Source of the DNA: Pedobacter glucosidilyticus DSM 23534
GTDB lineage: Bacteria > Bacteroidota > Bacteroidia > Sphingobacteriales > Sphingobacteriaceae
DNA: 64,000 bases
Assembly: GCF_000425145.1 (NCBI RefSeq)
Contig: NZ_AULF01000012.1
Span: 1 to 64,000, forward strand
Reading direction: 5' to 3'
Part shown: positions 19,226-27,159 of the stretch, piece after piece
Layout of the letters: the number at the start of each line of letters is the position of its first letter
Numbering within the stretch: the stretch's first letter is position 1
Translations under genes and position numbers: made by a program
Notes under the pieces: model-generated
Databases searched by the model: none
Seen by the model: only the letters and a program-made list of their open reading frames with translations
Told to the model about the DNA's origin: nothing

Positions 19226-21919
19226 ATGACATTAAAAGCAAGATTACTTACTTTAATCTTATTCTATTCCCTATCTTCTTATAGCCAAACTCGTATTATA
19301 AGATCTATTAATAGCAATTGGCTTTTTTATAAAGGTGATTTAAATAGTTTTCCATCAAAGACACAAAATATAAATTGGACAAAAATATCTTTACCACATA
19401 GTTGGAATGATAAAGATGTATTCGATGATGAGCCAGGTTATTATCGTGGTATCAGTTGGTATAACAAAACATTATATATTCCCAAAGAATGGAGTTCCAA
19501 AGCCATTTACCTTCATTTTGAAGGTGCCGCACAAGTAGCAGAAATTTATATAGACGGTAAATTTGTAGGAAAACATATAGGAAGCTATACCGCTTTTAGT
19601 TTTTCAATAAATAAATATCTAGATTTTAATAAGGAAGGGAATAATAATTACGAGCTTACTGTTAAATTAGATAATAGTCATAACGAGGATATTGCTCCAT
19701 TATCTGCGGATTTTACATTTTTTGGAGGTATTTATCGTGATGTTTATCTTAAAGTTATTGATGAAATTCATTTTGACATGGACAATTATGCTTCCAATGG
19801 GCTATTCATTACTACTCCTAGCGTTAATAACACCACGGCAAACATTAATGTAAAAGGTACATTAACCAATCATTCTGAAAAATCTGAAGAATTAATAATA
19901 ACTCATACCTTAAAAAATCATTTAAATGAAATTGTTTTAAAGAAAAGCCTAAAAATACAGTCTCAGAAAAATAAAAATGTAGATTTTAATATCCTACTTG
20001 AAAGCATCAAATATCCTCAATTATGGTCTCCCAAACGACCTTATCTTTATACACTTGTTTCAAGTATTAGCGAGAAAGCTACAGGAAAAATTCTAGATGA
20101 ATTAAGTCATCCGATTGGTTTTAGATGGTTTAGCTTCGACGCTAATAAAGGCTTTTTCTTAAACGGAGAGCCCTTAAAACTTATTGGAGCGAGCAGACAT
20201 CAAGATTATATGAATAAAGCAAATGCTTTATCTGATGCATTACACGTAAAAGATGTAGAATTACTTAAAGAAATGGGTGGTAATTTTTTAAGAGTTGCAC
20301 ATTACCCGCAAGACCCCGCTGTATTAGAGGCATGTGACAGGCTAGGAATATTAACTTCTGTAGAAACGCCCATAGTAAATAGAATTACAGAGTCTGAGGC
20401 TTTTTCTGAAAACGCTAAGAAAATGCATCTAGAAATGATAAGGCAGAACTATAACCATCCAAGCATTATTATTTGGGCTTACATGAATGAAATTATGTTG
20501 AGGCCCAGATATGAAAAAGGCTCTGGACAGCAAAACAATTATTTTAATAAGATAACTAAACTTGCAGAAGAGCTGGAAGATATTACACATAAAGAAGATA
20601 ATCTCAGATACACACTTATTCCAAATCATGAGAATTTCGATTTATATAATAAATATAAGCTAACAGAAATACCACAACTTGTTGGTTGGAATTTATACCA
20701 AGGTTGGTATAGTGGAAATTTTAAAGGTTTTGATAAGTTTCTAGATCAGCATCATGAAAAACTACCGCATAAACCTTTGTTGGTAACAGAGTATGGTGCT
20801 GATTCTGACACTAGAATACACAGCAATATGCCAGAAAGATTTGATAAATCTATAGAATATTCCACCATGTATCATGATTCTTATTTACAGGCAATAAATT
20901 CAAGACCTTATATAGCAGCCGCTCTAATTTGGAATTTAACAGAATTTAATTCCGAAGAAAGAGCCGACGCTGCACCTCACATGAATACTAAAGGTTTATT
21001 AACCTACGATAGGAAACCAAAAGATACTTATCTATTTTATCAGGCAAATCTTCTAAAAACCCCTTTCTTACAAATTGGATCTAAAGAATGGAATTTACGC
21101 TCTGGCTTTGTTGATTCCTCAGAAAAGTTCATATCAACACAGGATGTACAAGTTTTTTCTAACGCTCCGTTAGTTACTTTAATTGTAAATAATATTATAT
21201 CGATAGAACAAAGCCCTGTAAATGGAATTGCAACATTTAAAGTCCCTTTTATTAATGGGAAAAACATTTTAATTGCAAAAGCTACAATTCAGAATCGAAA
21301 TTTAGAAGATTTGCAGATTATTGATTTTAAATTACTAAATCAAAATTTAAAAAATTCTAACTACCCTTTCAGTGGATTGAATGTTAATATTGGAGATAAA
21401 AGATTTTTTTGTGATTATGAAAATAAAGAAATCTGGATTCCAGAACAATCGTATAAACCTGGAAGCTGGGGTTATATTGGAGGTGAAATTTTTAGAATTC
21501 CTAATGCTATTAGACAGTCTTATGGATCAGACAGAAATATACTAGGCACTAATTTAGATCCAATTTATCAAACTCAACGTCTAGGTATTAGCGAATTTAA
21601 ATTTGATGTTCCTAATGGCCAATATGAAATTACTTTACATTTTGCAGAATTGCTATCAAGCGTTAAAAAAGAAGAGTTAGCCTACAACCTTACTAATCAA
21701 AGCTCATTTCAAAAATTTGAAGATCGCGTATTCGATGTACTTATCAATGATATAAAGGTGTTATCCAATTTCAACACACAAGAAGATATAATTCCCGAAA
21801 CCGCTGTTAAGGAGAAGTTTCTTATAAATACTCAACACGAAAAAGGTATCACTATTAGTTTTCATGAAAAAAAGAATAGAAGTATTATAAATGCAATTCA
21901 AATTCAAAGAATTTTTTAG
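19226..21919 (+). CDS. GH2 beta-glycosidase with C-terminal malectin-like domain
   Basis: An 897-residue secreted enzyme (signal peptide ends SSYSQ). It has the GH2 order: sugar-binding jelly roll (about 25-185; WTKISLPHSWNDKDVF, YYRGISWYNKTLYI), immunoglobulin-like domain (about 190-300) and TIM barrel (about 305-600). The acid/base is E422 in IIWAYMNEIML and the nucleophile is E522 in LLVTEYGAD. Residues from about 720 to the end (NVNIGDKRFFCDYE, YGSDRNILGT, NGQYEITLHFAE) match a malectin-like carbohydrate-binding domain. Likely a beta-galactosidase or beta-glucuronidase; motifs do not settle this. It starts PUL1's plus-strand side, divergent from the alpha-galactosidase gene. Confidence 0.85.
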   Translation: MTLKARLLTLILFYSLSSYSQTRIIRSINSNWLFYKGDLNSFPSKTQNINWTKISLPHSWNDKDVFDDEPGYYRGISWYNKTLYIPKEWSSKAIYLHFEGAAQVAEIYIDGKFVGKHIGSYTAFSFSINKYLDFNKEGNNNYELTVKLDNSHNEDIAPLSADFTFFGGIYRDVYLKVIDEIHFDMDNYASNGLFITTPSVNNTTANINVKGTLTNHSEKSEELIITHTLKNHLNEIVLKKSLKIQSQKNKNVDFNILLESIKYPQLWSPKRPYLYTLVSSISEKATGKILDELSHPIGFRWFSFDANKGFFLNGEPLKLIGASRHQDYMNKANALSDALHVKDVELLKEMGGNFLRVAHYPQDPAVLEACDRLGILTSVETPIVNRITESEAFSENAKKMHLEMIRQNYNHPSIIIWAYMNEIMLRPRYEKGSGQQNNYFNKITKLAEELEDITHKEDNLRYTLIPNHENFDLYNKYKLTEIPQLVGWNLYQGWYSGNFKGFDKFLDQHHEKLPHKPLLVTEYGADSDTRIHSNMPERFDKSIEYSTMYHDSYLQAINSRPYIAAALIWNLTEFNSEERADAAPHMNTKGLLTYDRKPKDTYLFYQANLLKTPFLQIGSKEWNLRSGFVDSSEKFISTQDVQVFSNAPLVTLIVNNIISIEQSPVNGIATFKVPFINGKNILIAKATIQNRNLEDLQIIDFKLLNQNLKNSNYPFSGLNVNIGDKRFFCDYENKEIWIPEQSYKPGSWGYIGGEIFRIPNAIRQSYGSDRNILGTNLDPIYQTQRLGISEFKFDVPNGQYEITLHFAELLSSVKKEELAYNLTNQSSFQKFEDRVFDVLINDIKVLSNFNTQEDIIPETAVKEKFLINTQHEKGITISFHEKKNRSIINAIQIQRIF

Positions 21920-22380
21920 AAAACAACACTTATAGACTATCTCTTAACCTTAGTACAGTACCCTTATATTTCAATTTTTATTTGATATAACACCCTTAAT
22001 AAATCTATTTAACAAATACAAACTATCATTTTGCAGTAAATAGTTACAGAGAATCGTCCTAAACTAGACTTTGCAGTTTGTATGACCTCAGAGAAATAGG
22101 ATTTAATTTGATTAAAAAGACATATAAATAATAACAATTCATTATTAGAGAATAGAAGCTTATATAAAATAATTTATGCTATCATTTTATACTTAAAGTA
22201 TCATTAAATAAACAATGGTAAATATAGGCAAGATTAGTTTCTAAAGTAGAATGACCGAATCCTACATAGGCGCAGATTCTAAAATTGAAGCAAGGCTACT
22301 GTTAAAAAGTAAACAAATATTAAAAAAAGCGAAACAATTTATTTAAAAAAATTTAGGCATGTTCAAATATTAATTAGCTA
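21920..22380. other. 461-bp intergenic region before the PL8 gene
   Basis: No gene or RNA was recognised. The region starts with TTATAGACTATC (21930-21941), a close match to motifs at 2852 and 18848. A weaker version, ATACAAACTATC, is at 22016-22027. The AT-rich 100 bases before 22381 should include the PL8 promoter, but no convincing consensus box is visible. Confidence 0.5.
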
Positions 22381-24561
22381 ATGTATCCATTTATGAAATA
22401 TTACTTCTGCGTATTCTTATGTTTTAAGCTTACAATGGTAAACTCACAACAGCACCTATTCAAAAATTTGGAAAATAATATTAAGAGTTATTATTTAAAA
22501 GCAGATAGCCGCTCTAAGGAAATTAATGATATTATAAAAAATCATAACAAAGACTTAAAAATCATAAACCAAGTTTCTAATAAAGAATATTTGAAAAACA
22601 AAAGTGATTCTTCCTTGGTCGTAACATATTTAAGATTACTAAATAATAATGGAAGTTGGAGCGATATTAATTATAAAGATGATAAGAGATCTGGCTGGTC
22701 ACCTAAACAACATGTTGATAGAATTCTTGCATTAACCATGATCTATTGTAATCCAAAATCCGAAAATTATCAAAATCCAGAAATAAAAATAGCTATACAT
22801 AAGTCAATGGACTTTTGGTTTAAAGCAAAACTTGTTTGTTCAAATTGGTGGTACAATGAAATAGGAATACCTAAAATCTTAGGATTAGCATTTATTTTCT
22901 TGAAGCATGAACTTTCTCCGGATGAGATGCGAGAAGCGATTATCGTCCTTAATAAATCTAGTTTCAGACAAACTGGTCAAAATAAGGTGTGGCAAGCTGG
23001 AAATATTTTATTTAAAGCTATTTTATTAGAAGATGAGAAATTAGCAAAAAGAGCTAGAGATACTATTTTTTCCGAGTTAAGAATTACGAGCAAAGAAGGT
23101 GTCCAAACCGATTTTAGTTTTCATCAACATGGTCCTCAACAGCAATTCGGTAATTATGGGCTTAGCTTTGTTACCTCAATCAGTTTTTGGGCTCGAATAC
23201 TATCTGGAACATCCTTAAAACTTGAAAAAGATAATATATTTATTATGAGAAATTTCATCTTAGAGGGCTTAGGCTGGGTGAGTTGGAAAGGAGCCTTTGA
23301 TGTTAATTCGCTTGGCAGACAATTTTTCAAAGACATTCAAACATCCAAATCACTAGAATTAGCCTATGCAGCTATTGATATGATTTATGTGGATAAAAAT
23401 TTTAGAAATATCTATAAATCCCTTATTATTAATAATTATTCACCTTTACACATATCCCATTTTTCTGGAACTAAACACTTTTGGCGTTCAGATATGACTG
23501 TTCATCATACATCAAAATGGTTTTCCTCAGTCAAATTATCATCTAATAGAATAAAAGCCACAGAAGCTTTAAATGGTGAAAATTTAAAAGGTTATTATTT
23601 AGGGGGAGGGACAACATTTATCTATGTTGACGGTACAGAATATGATAATATATATCCTGTTTGGGATTGGAAAAAATTACCCGGAGTAACTAATTTTCAA
23701 AAATTAGGACCATTACCGATATTAACAATTGATGGATATCGTAACAAAGGAGATTTCTCAGGTGGGATTACAAACGGCAAAAACGGAATTACTGCCTTTA
23801 AATTAAATAGAGACTCACTTAAAGCTAATAAAGCATGGTTTTATTTAAATAATAAAATAATCTGTCTCGGATCAGATATTACAACAAATCTTCCTGATGC
23901 AGTATCAACTACTATAAATCAAACCTTTACCAAAGGAGACATTCAAATATTTGATAATCAAATTAAAACTATGTCCAAAGGAGAATTAACCTCATCTACT
24001 CTTAACTGGATTTATCATAATAAAGTTGGATATTATCCAATATTATCATCAAAATATAAAATAATTAATCAATCACAAAGTGGCAGTTGGAGAGATATTG
24101 CGCTGATTTATGAAAAAGAGAATAATATTAAAAAAGATATTTTTACAATAGAAATCGAACATGGAAAACAAGTTAAAGATGCCAAATATGCATACGTAAT
24201 ATTACCAGGTATTTCAATTTCTGAGATGTTAAATTATACGCCTGATTTTGAGGTTCTGTCCAATACAAAGGAAGCACAGGTTATCATAAATAAAAATAAT
24301 ACGCTCTGTATGGTAGTTGCCTACCAGCCAATTGAGATAAAAATTGTCGGTCTTAATAAAATTAACTTTAAGCAAGCAGGTTTATATATGCTAGAAAAAA
24401 AAGGCAATAATTGGATTCTCAATATGGTAGATCCCACCCAAAAATTAGATGTTTTTAACTTTACTATTGAAAATGAAATCTTTTCTGTAAATATGCCTAA
24501 GGGCCTGAATGCTGGAAAAACTACTAGTTTTAATATAAAAAGTACTCTATTAGAAAAATAG
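22381..24561 (+). CDS. Polysaccharide lyase family 8 (chondroitin AC / hyaluronate / xanthan lyase type)
   Basis: A 726-residue secreted lyase (signal peptide ends MVNSQ; an internal start at 22393 is possible). It has the alpha/alpha toroid start with SGWSPKQHVDRILALTMIY and NWWYNEIGIP, then the PL8 active site: N201 in TGQNKVW, H250 and Y259 in FHQHGPQQQFGNYG, R313 in SLGRQFF, and E400/N401 in ALNGENLKG. The spacings N-H (49), H-Y (9) and Y-R (54) agree with characterised chondroitin AC lyase. The family cleaves by beta-elimination next to a uronic acid and leaves a 4,5-unsaturated residue, the substrate of the GH88 at 1560. The substrate could be a hyaluronan- or chondroitin-like glycan or a bacterial or plant GlcA polymer; no sulfatase is seen nearby. 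Confidence 0.88.
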   Translation: MYPFMKYYFCVFLCFKLTMVNSQQHLFKNLENNIKSYYLKADSRSKEINDIIKNHNKDLKIINQVSNKEYLKNKSDSSLVVTYLRLLNNNGSWSDINYKDDKRSGWSPKQHVDRILALTMIYCNPKSENYQNPEIKIAIHKSMDFWFKAKLVCSNWWYNEIGIPKILGLAFIFLKHELSPDEMREAIIVLNKSSFRQTGQNKVWQAGNILFKAILLEDEKLAKRARDTIFSELRITSKEGVQTDFSFHQHGPQQQFGNYGLSFVTSISFWARILSGTSLKLEKDNIFIMRNFILEGLGWVSWKGAFDVNSLGRQFFKDIQTSKSLELAYAAIDMIYVDKNFRNIYKSLIINNYSPLHISHFSGTKHFWRSDMTVHHTSKWFSSVKLSSNRIKATEALNGENLKGYYLGGGTTFIYVDGTEYDNIYPVWDWKKLPGVTNFQKLGPLPILTIDGYRNKGDFSGGITNGKNGITAFKLNRDSLKANKAWFYLNNKIICLGSDITTNLPDAVSTTINQTFTKGDIQIFDNQIKTMSKGELTSSTLNWIYHNKVGYYPILSSKYKIINQSQSGSWRDIALIYEKENNIKKDIFTIEIEHGKQVKDAKYAYVILPGISISEMLNYTPDFEVLSNTKEAQVIINKNNTLCMVVAYQPIEIKIVGLNKINFKQAGLYMLEKKGNNWILNMVDPTQKLDVFNFTIENEIFSVNMPKGLNAGKTTSFNIKSTLLEK

Positions 24562-24705
24562 TACTTTAAAAGTATCATGTGATAAAAAGAGCATAATTTC
24601 AAACTCAAGTGACTTAGCCGATTTCGCACTGATTGGACTAAAACAAAACAGTCTCTTGCAAAAATGGCAGGCAACGTTGGGTTATAATTAGTTTGACACC
24701 TTAAG

Positions 24706-25047
24706 TTAAGAACCTGACGAAGTCAATATCAGTGGTGGTGTTGACATCGTAAAGTTAAATACATTATTGCTTGCTTCTACAGAGTCCAGTCCCATGAAGA
24801 ACAAACGAGTTTCAAAAGCCGCATCGGCACCAGATGAAAGAGAAGTTTCCTTCCATTTTGCAAAAGCTATTTCGTTAACATTAGCCCATAAAAGGCTTTC
24901 ATCTAAATCTGGGTAAATATTTTTGAGATTTTGAAATACGATGTCTCCATCAAAAACAGATGTGCCCGGAGAAACCATTGAAGCAGAGAGTGTACTCTTA
25001 CCTGCGCCATTAGGCCCTGCGAAAACATATAATTGAGGCTGTATCAT
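24706..25047 (-). pseudogene. Zeta-toxin-like P-loop kinase, internally deleted and truncated
   Basis: The frame begins like the zeta-toxin/AAA_33 family: PQLYVFAGPNGAGKSTLSA (Walker A), VFDGDIVFQNLK and ADAAFETR. After AFET it jumps directly to RLFFMGLDSVEAS. Intact relatives, as I recall them, have about 20-25 more residues between these motifs and continue about 80 residues past the second one. Here the end is an unrelated low-complexity tail (MSTPPLILTSSG). I therefore read an internal deletion plus a broken 3' end, which makes UNAG-type or other kinase toxicity unlikely. It overlaps the upstream partner gene by 4 bp (ATGA), the usual layout of this pair. Confidence 0.7.
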
Positions 25048-25283
25048 CCAATAACCTTTACGGTTATCGTAGTTCCTGTTAAAGCGTCTATGCGCACCAA
25101 TACCTTATGATCGGGATATTCATGGATGAATAGATCTTTGCTTACGCAAAGTTCATTTCGATAACTATTATAAAGGCCCATGCGAAGATTGGTTGACTGA
25201 ACTTCTGCTACATGAGGTGCCAACACCTGAGATTGCTCTCTTAGTGAACGTTCAAATAAAGGTTTGAATTTATCACGTACCAT
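25044..25283 (-). CDS. Small antitoxin-like partner of the zeta-type gene
   Basis: A 79-residue hydrophilic protein starting MVRDKFKPLFERSLREQ. The open frame extends upstream to 25328, but those 15 residues are hydrophobic and overlap the tRNA terminator, so the start at 25283 is preferred. The stop overlaps the start of the zeta-like gene by 4 bp, showing translational coupling. Proteins of this type are usually found immediately upstream of zeta-like toxins and are presumed antitoxins. The family itself I cannot name. With the toxin partner broken, this gene may be an orphan. Confidence 0.6.
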   Translation of the reverse strand: MVRDKFKPLFERSLREQSQVLAPHVAEVQSTNLRMGLYNSYRNELCVSKDLFIHEYPDHKVLVRIDALTGTTITVKVIG

Positions 25284-25288
25284 ATAAT

Positions 25289-25317
25289 CAAAGATACAAA
25301 AAACGAAATAAAAACAA
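25289..25317 (-). promoter_or_regulatory. Bacteroidota-type promoter for the antitoxin-like gene
   Basis: On the minus strand TTG (25315-25317) is followed after 18 bp by TATCTTTG (25289-25296), an exact match to the Bacteroidota -7 consensus TAnnTTTG. It ends 5 bp before the ATG at 25283, so the transcript would have an extremely short leader. Confidence 0.5.
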
Positions 25318-25345
25318 AAGCCCATCACTTTCGGCGATGAGCTTT
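25317..25345 (-). terminator. Terminator after tRNA-Asn
   Basis: On the minus strand AAAGCTCATC pairs with GATGGGCTTT around a short loop containing CCGAAA, and is followed by a T-rich stretch (TTGTTTTTATTT). It lies 55 bp downstream of the tRNA and overlaps the -33 region of the next promoter. Confidence 0.6.
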
Positions 25346-25399
25346 GTAAAATTCTAACAGCTTCCTTGAGTAAAGTTGAATTGTACCCAACTTTTCAAG

Positions 25400-25473
25400 C
25401 TCCCGAAGCTGGGCTCGAACCAGCGACCCTCTGATTAACAGTCAGATGCTCTAACCAGCTGAGCTATTCGGGA
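25400..25473 (-). tRNA. tRNA-Asn (anticodon GTT)
   Basis: The minus strand folds as a complete cloverleaf. The 7-bp acceptor stem is TCCCGAA / TTCGGGA, the D arm is GCTC-AGCTGGTTA-GAGC, the anticodon loop is CTGTTAA with GTT at 25437-25439, and the T loop is GGTTCGAGCCC. The discriminator base is G, as expected for tRNA-Asn. CCA is not encoded (CTT follows). A small terminator follows, and the broken zeta-type pair is the next downstream unit. TATTCGGGATTTTAA at 25515-25529 repeats the DNA around the tRNA 5' end. Confidence 0.97.
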
Positions 25474-25572
25474 ATTTTAAGCATTTATTTATGCTTCTGG
25501 TTAAGGGACTGCAATATTCGGGATTTTAAATTTATTATGCAATATTTGTAAAAACTTTTTTGAAGATAATAT

Positions 25573-26493
25573 ATGAGCTTAGTTGTTATAGGTACTGTGG
25601 CTTTTGATGCTATAGAAACTCCGTTTGGTAAAACCGATAAAATTGTAGGTGGTGCAGCTACTTATGCTAGTTTAGCAGCCTCTTATTTTTATAAAAAAAC
25701 AAAAATTGTGGCTGTTGTAGGTGAGGATTTTCACCAGGAAGACATCAACAGCATTAAAGAGCATGGTATTGATGTAGAAGGCTTACAAGTAAAAAAAGGA
25801 GAGAAATCTTTTTTCTGGGCTGGTAAATATCATAATGATATGAACAGCCGCGATACTTTAGCCACTGAGTTAAATGTTTTAGCTGATTTTGACCCTATCA
25901 TTCCAGAATCTTACCAAGATTGCGAGTTTTTAATGTTAGGTAATTTAACGCCGCAAATACAACAAACCGTTATCAAAAGGTTAAAAAACAAACCTAAGCT
26001 GATTGTGATGGATACCATGAATTTTTGGATGGATATTGCCATGGATGATTTATTGGAAACCATTAAAATGGTAGATGTTTTAACTATTAATGATGCCGAA
26101 GCTCGACAATTATCGGGTGAATATTCTTTGGTTAAAGCGGCAAATAAAATATTAACCATGGGCCCTAAATACTTGATTATCAAAAAAGGAGAACATGGCG
26201 CATTATTATTTCATGAAGACCAGATATTCTCTGCTCCGGCTTTACCTTTAGCAGAAGTTTTTGATCCAACCGGTGCTGGTGATACTTTTGCAGGTGGTTT
26301 TATTGGGTTTTTATCACAAGTAGGTACTGTAAATTTCAATAACATGAAAAATGCCATTATCTATGGCTCTGCCCTAGCATCTTTCTGCGTAGAAAAATTT
26401 GGTACCGAGCGTATTAAGAACTTAACTCAGGAAGAAATAGCTGCTAGAGTACAAGAATTTGTAAGGCTAAGTAGCTTTGTTATTTCTAAATAA
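25573..26493 (+). CDS. PfkB-family carbohydrate/nucleoside kinase
   Basis: A 306-residue cytoplasmic kinase of the ribokinase/PfkB family. Seen features are the N-terminal GTVAFDAIETPFGK and GGAATYASLAAS glycine region, and the C-terminal signature DPTGAGDTFAGGF with the catalytic Asp in GAGD and the anion hole. The family phosphorylates sugars or nucleosides with ATP; substrate cannot be read from sequence. Family members of this length in Bacteroidota are often annotated as sugar or adenosine kinases. It starts 100 bp from tRNA-Asn on the opposite strand and is monocistronic, ending against the terminator repeats that also serve the carbonic anhydrase gene. Confidence 0.85.
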   Translation: MSLVVIGTVAFDAIETPFGKTDKIVGGAATYASLAASYFYKKTKIVAVVGEDFHQEDINSIKEHGIDVEGLQVKKGEKSFFWAGKYHNDMNSRDTLATELNVLADFDPIIPESYQDCEFLMLGNLTPQIQQTVIKRLKNKPKLIVMDTMNFWMDIAMDDLLETIKMVDVLTINDAEARQLSGEYSLVKAANKILTMGPKYLIIKKGEHGALLFHEDQIFSAPALPLAEVFDPTGAGDTFAGGFIGFLSQVGTVNFNNMKNAIIYGSALASFCVEKFGTERIKNLTQEEIAARVQEFVRLSSFVISK

Positions 26494-26521
26494 GATTTTA
26501 AAAAAAAGAGGCAGTCTCAAA

Positions 26522-26899
26522 AATCATATTTGTCACATTGAGCGGACCTTTGTTGTCATCCTGAGCGAAGTATAAGGATAAGAAAAGGCTTCGACTCCGG
26601 TACCATTGACGCTATTTATAAATGTTTAAAAATTAGGCATTCACCCACTAGCTTTCCGGCCTCTTGACCGGCCATGTCAAGGTACTTTTTTCCGCAAAAA
26701 GTACCCAAAAACTCTCCGCTGCGCCGCTTGCTTCTAAAGGTTCTACTACGGCTAATCCTGTAGAAGCCGCAACCGCCAAGGCGGAATTGGGCGTAAACGG
26801 TCGTTAATGCTTAGGCAGGACTATCGAAATACTTAAACACGTCATTTCATATTGATTTATATGAAATGTATTAGACCTCAGCCTGACACAAAGTGATGA
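26522..26899. repeat. Nested repeat insertion in the loop of the first unit
   Basis: The hairpin arms GAGGCAGTCTCAAA (26508-26521) and TTTGAGACAGCCTA (26900-26913) are split by about 380 bp. The insert contains GTCATCCTGAGCGAAG and GGCTTCGACTCCGG on the left and CTCAGCCTGACA on the right, pieces of an interspersed repeat common in Sphingobacteria. That repeat is itself split after CGACTCCG by another block carrying GTACTTTTTTCCGCAAAA and GTACCCAAAAACTC. No coding sequence is seen inside. Confidence 0.6.
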
Positions 26900-26986
26900 T
26901 TTGAGACAGCCTACTAACACACTAACCAATTTATTTTATTTGAAGAAGATATAAAGTATCTCTTTAATTTCTTGATCTTAAAAAAA

Positions 26987-27015
26987 GAGGCAGTCTTGAT
27001 GGGCAAGACCGCCTC
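26987..27015 (-). terminator. Intrinsic terminator of the carbonic anhydrase gene (unit 2)
   Basis: GAGGCAGTCTTG and CAAGACCGCCTC form a 12-bp stem with one mismatch and a 5-nt loop. On the minus strand it is followed by TTTTTT, making a good intrinsic terminator. The equivalent hairpin in unit 3 (27117-27145) is degenerate and that in unit 1 is interrupted, so this copy is probably the working one. It can also stop plus-strand transcripts from the kinase, though the tract there is poor. Confidence 0.7.
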
Positions 27016-27159
27016 TTAACACTTAACTAACTTATCGCATTTATTTGGAGTATGAAGAAGATTTATCTTGCTCTTTAAAACTATTCTTTGGTATCTCTTT
27101 AGCAGAACTTAAAAAAGAGGCAGTCTCGCTTATCAAGACCACCCCTATAACACACTTAA

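Larger units (their letters stand above)
26501..27145. repeat. Three tandem copies of a hairpin-bearing unit
   Basis: Each unit starts AAAAAAGAGGCAGTCT, continues with an inverted AAGACCGCCTC-like arm and TAACACACTTAACTAACTT, and (units 1 and 2) goes on with TTTATTTGAAGAAGAT and GTATCTCTTTA. Unit 2 is 130 bp long. Unit 3 runs into the 3' end of the carbonic anhydrase gene, whose last codons (GGAAGATT region) resemble the middle part of the other units. The array may therefore have arisen by duplicating the end of that gene with its terminator. Confidence 0.7.
26494..27159. other. 666-bp gene-free stretch made of repeats and terminators
   Basis: No protein or RNA gene was found. The stretch separates the convergent kinase and carbonic anhydrase genes. 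It consists of three tandem copies of a terminator-bearing unit starting at 26501, 26981 and 27111, the first of which is interrupted by about 380 bp of other repeat DNA. Confidence 0.75.

Noticed and set aside
24321-24674. 117-codon minus-strand ORF at the PL8 end
   Set aside because: Mostly antisense to the PL8 gene; cysteine- and phenylalanine-rich translation typical of a shadow frame.
24706-25283. Functional toxin-antitoxin system
   Set aside because: The toxin-like frame lacks a central segment and the C-terminal half expected for the family.
26522-26899. Insertion sequence
   Set aside because: No transposase frame or terminal repeats of IS type; it reads as non-coding interspersed repeats.
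26501-27145. Possible CRISPR array
   Set aside because: Only three repeats, unequal spacing of 130 and 480 bp, and the repeated part is a terminator unit; no cas gene.
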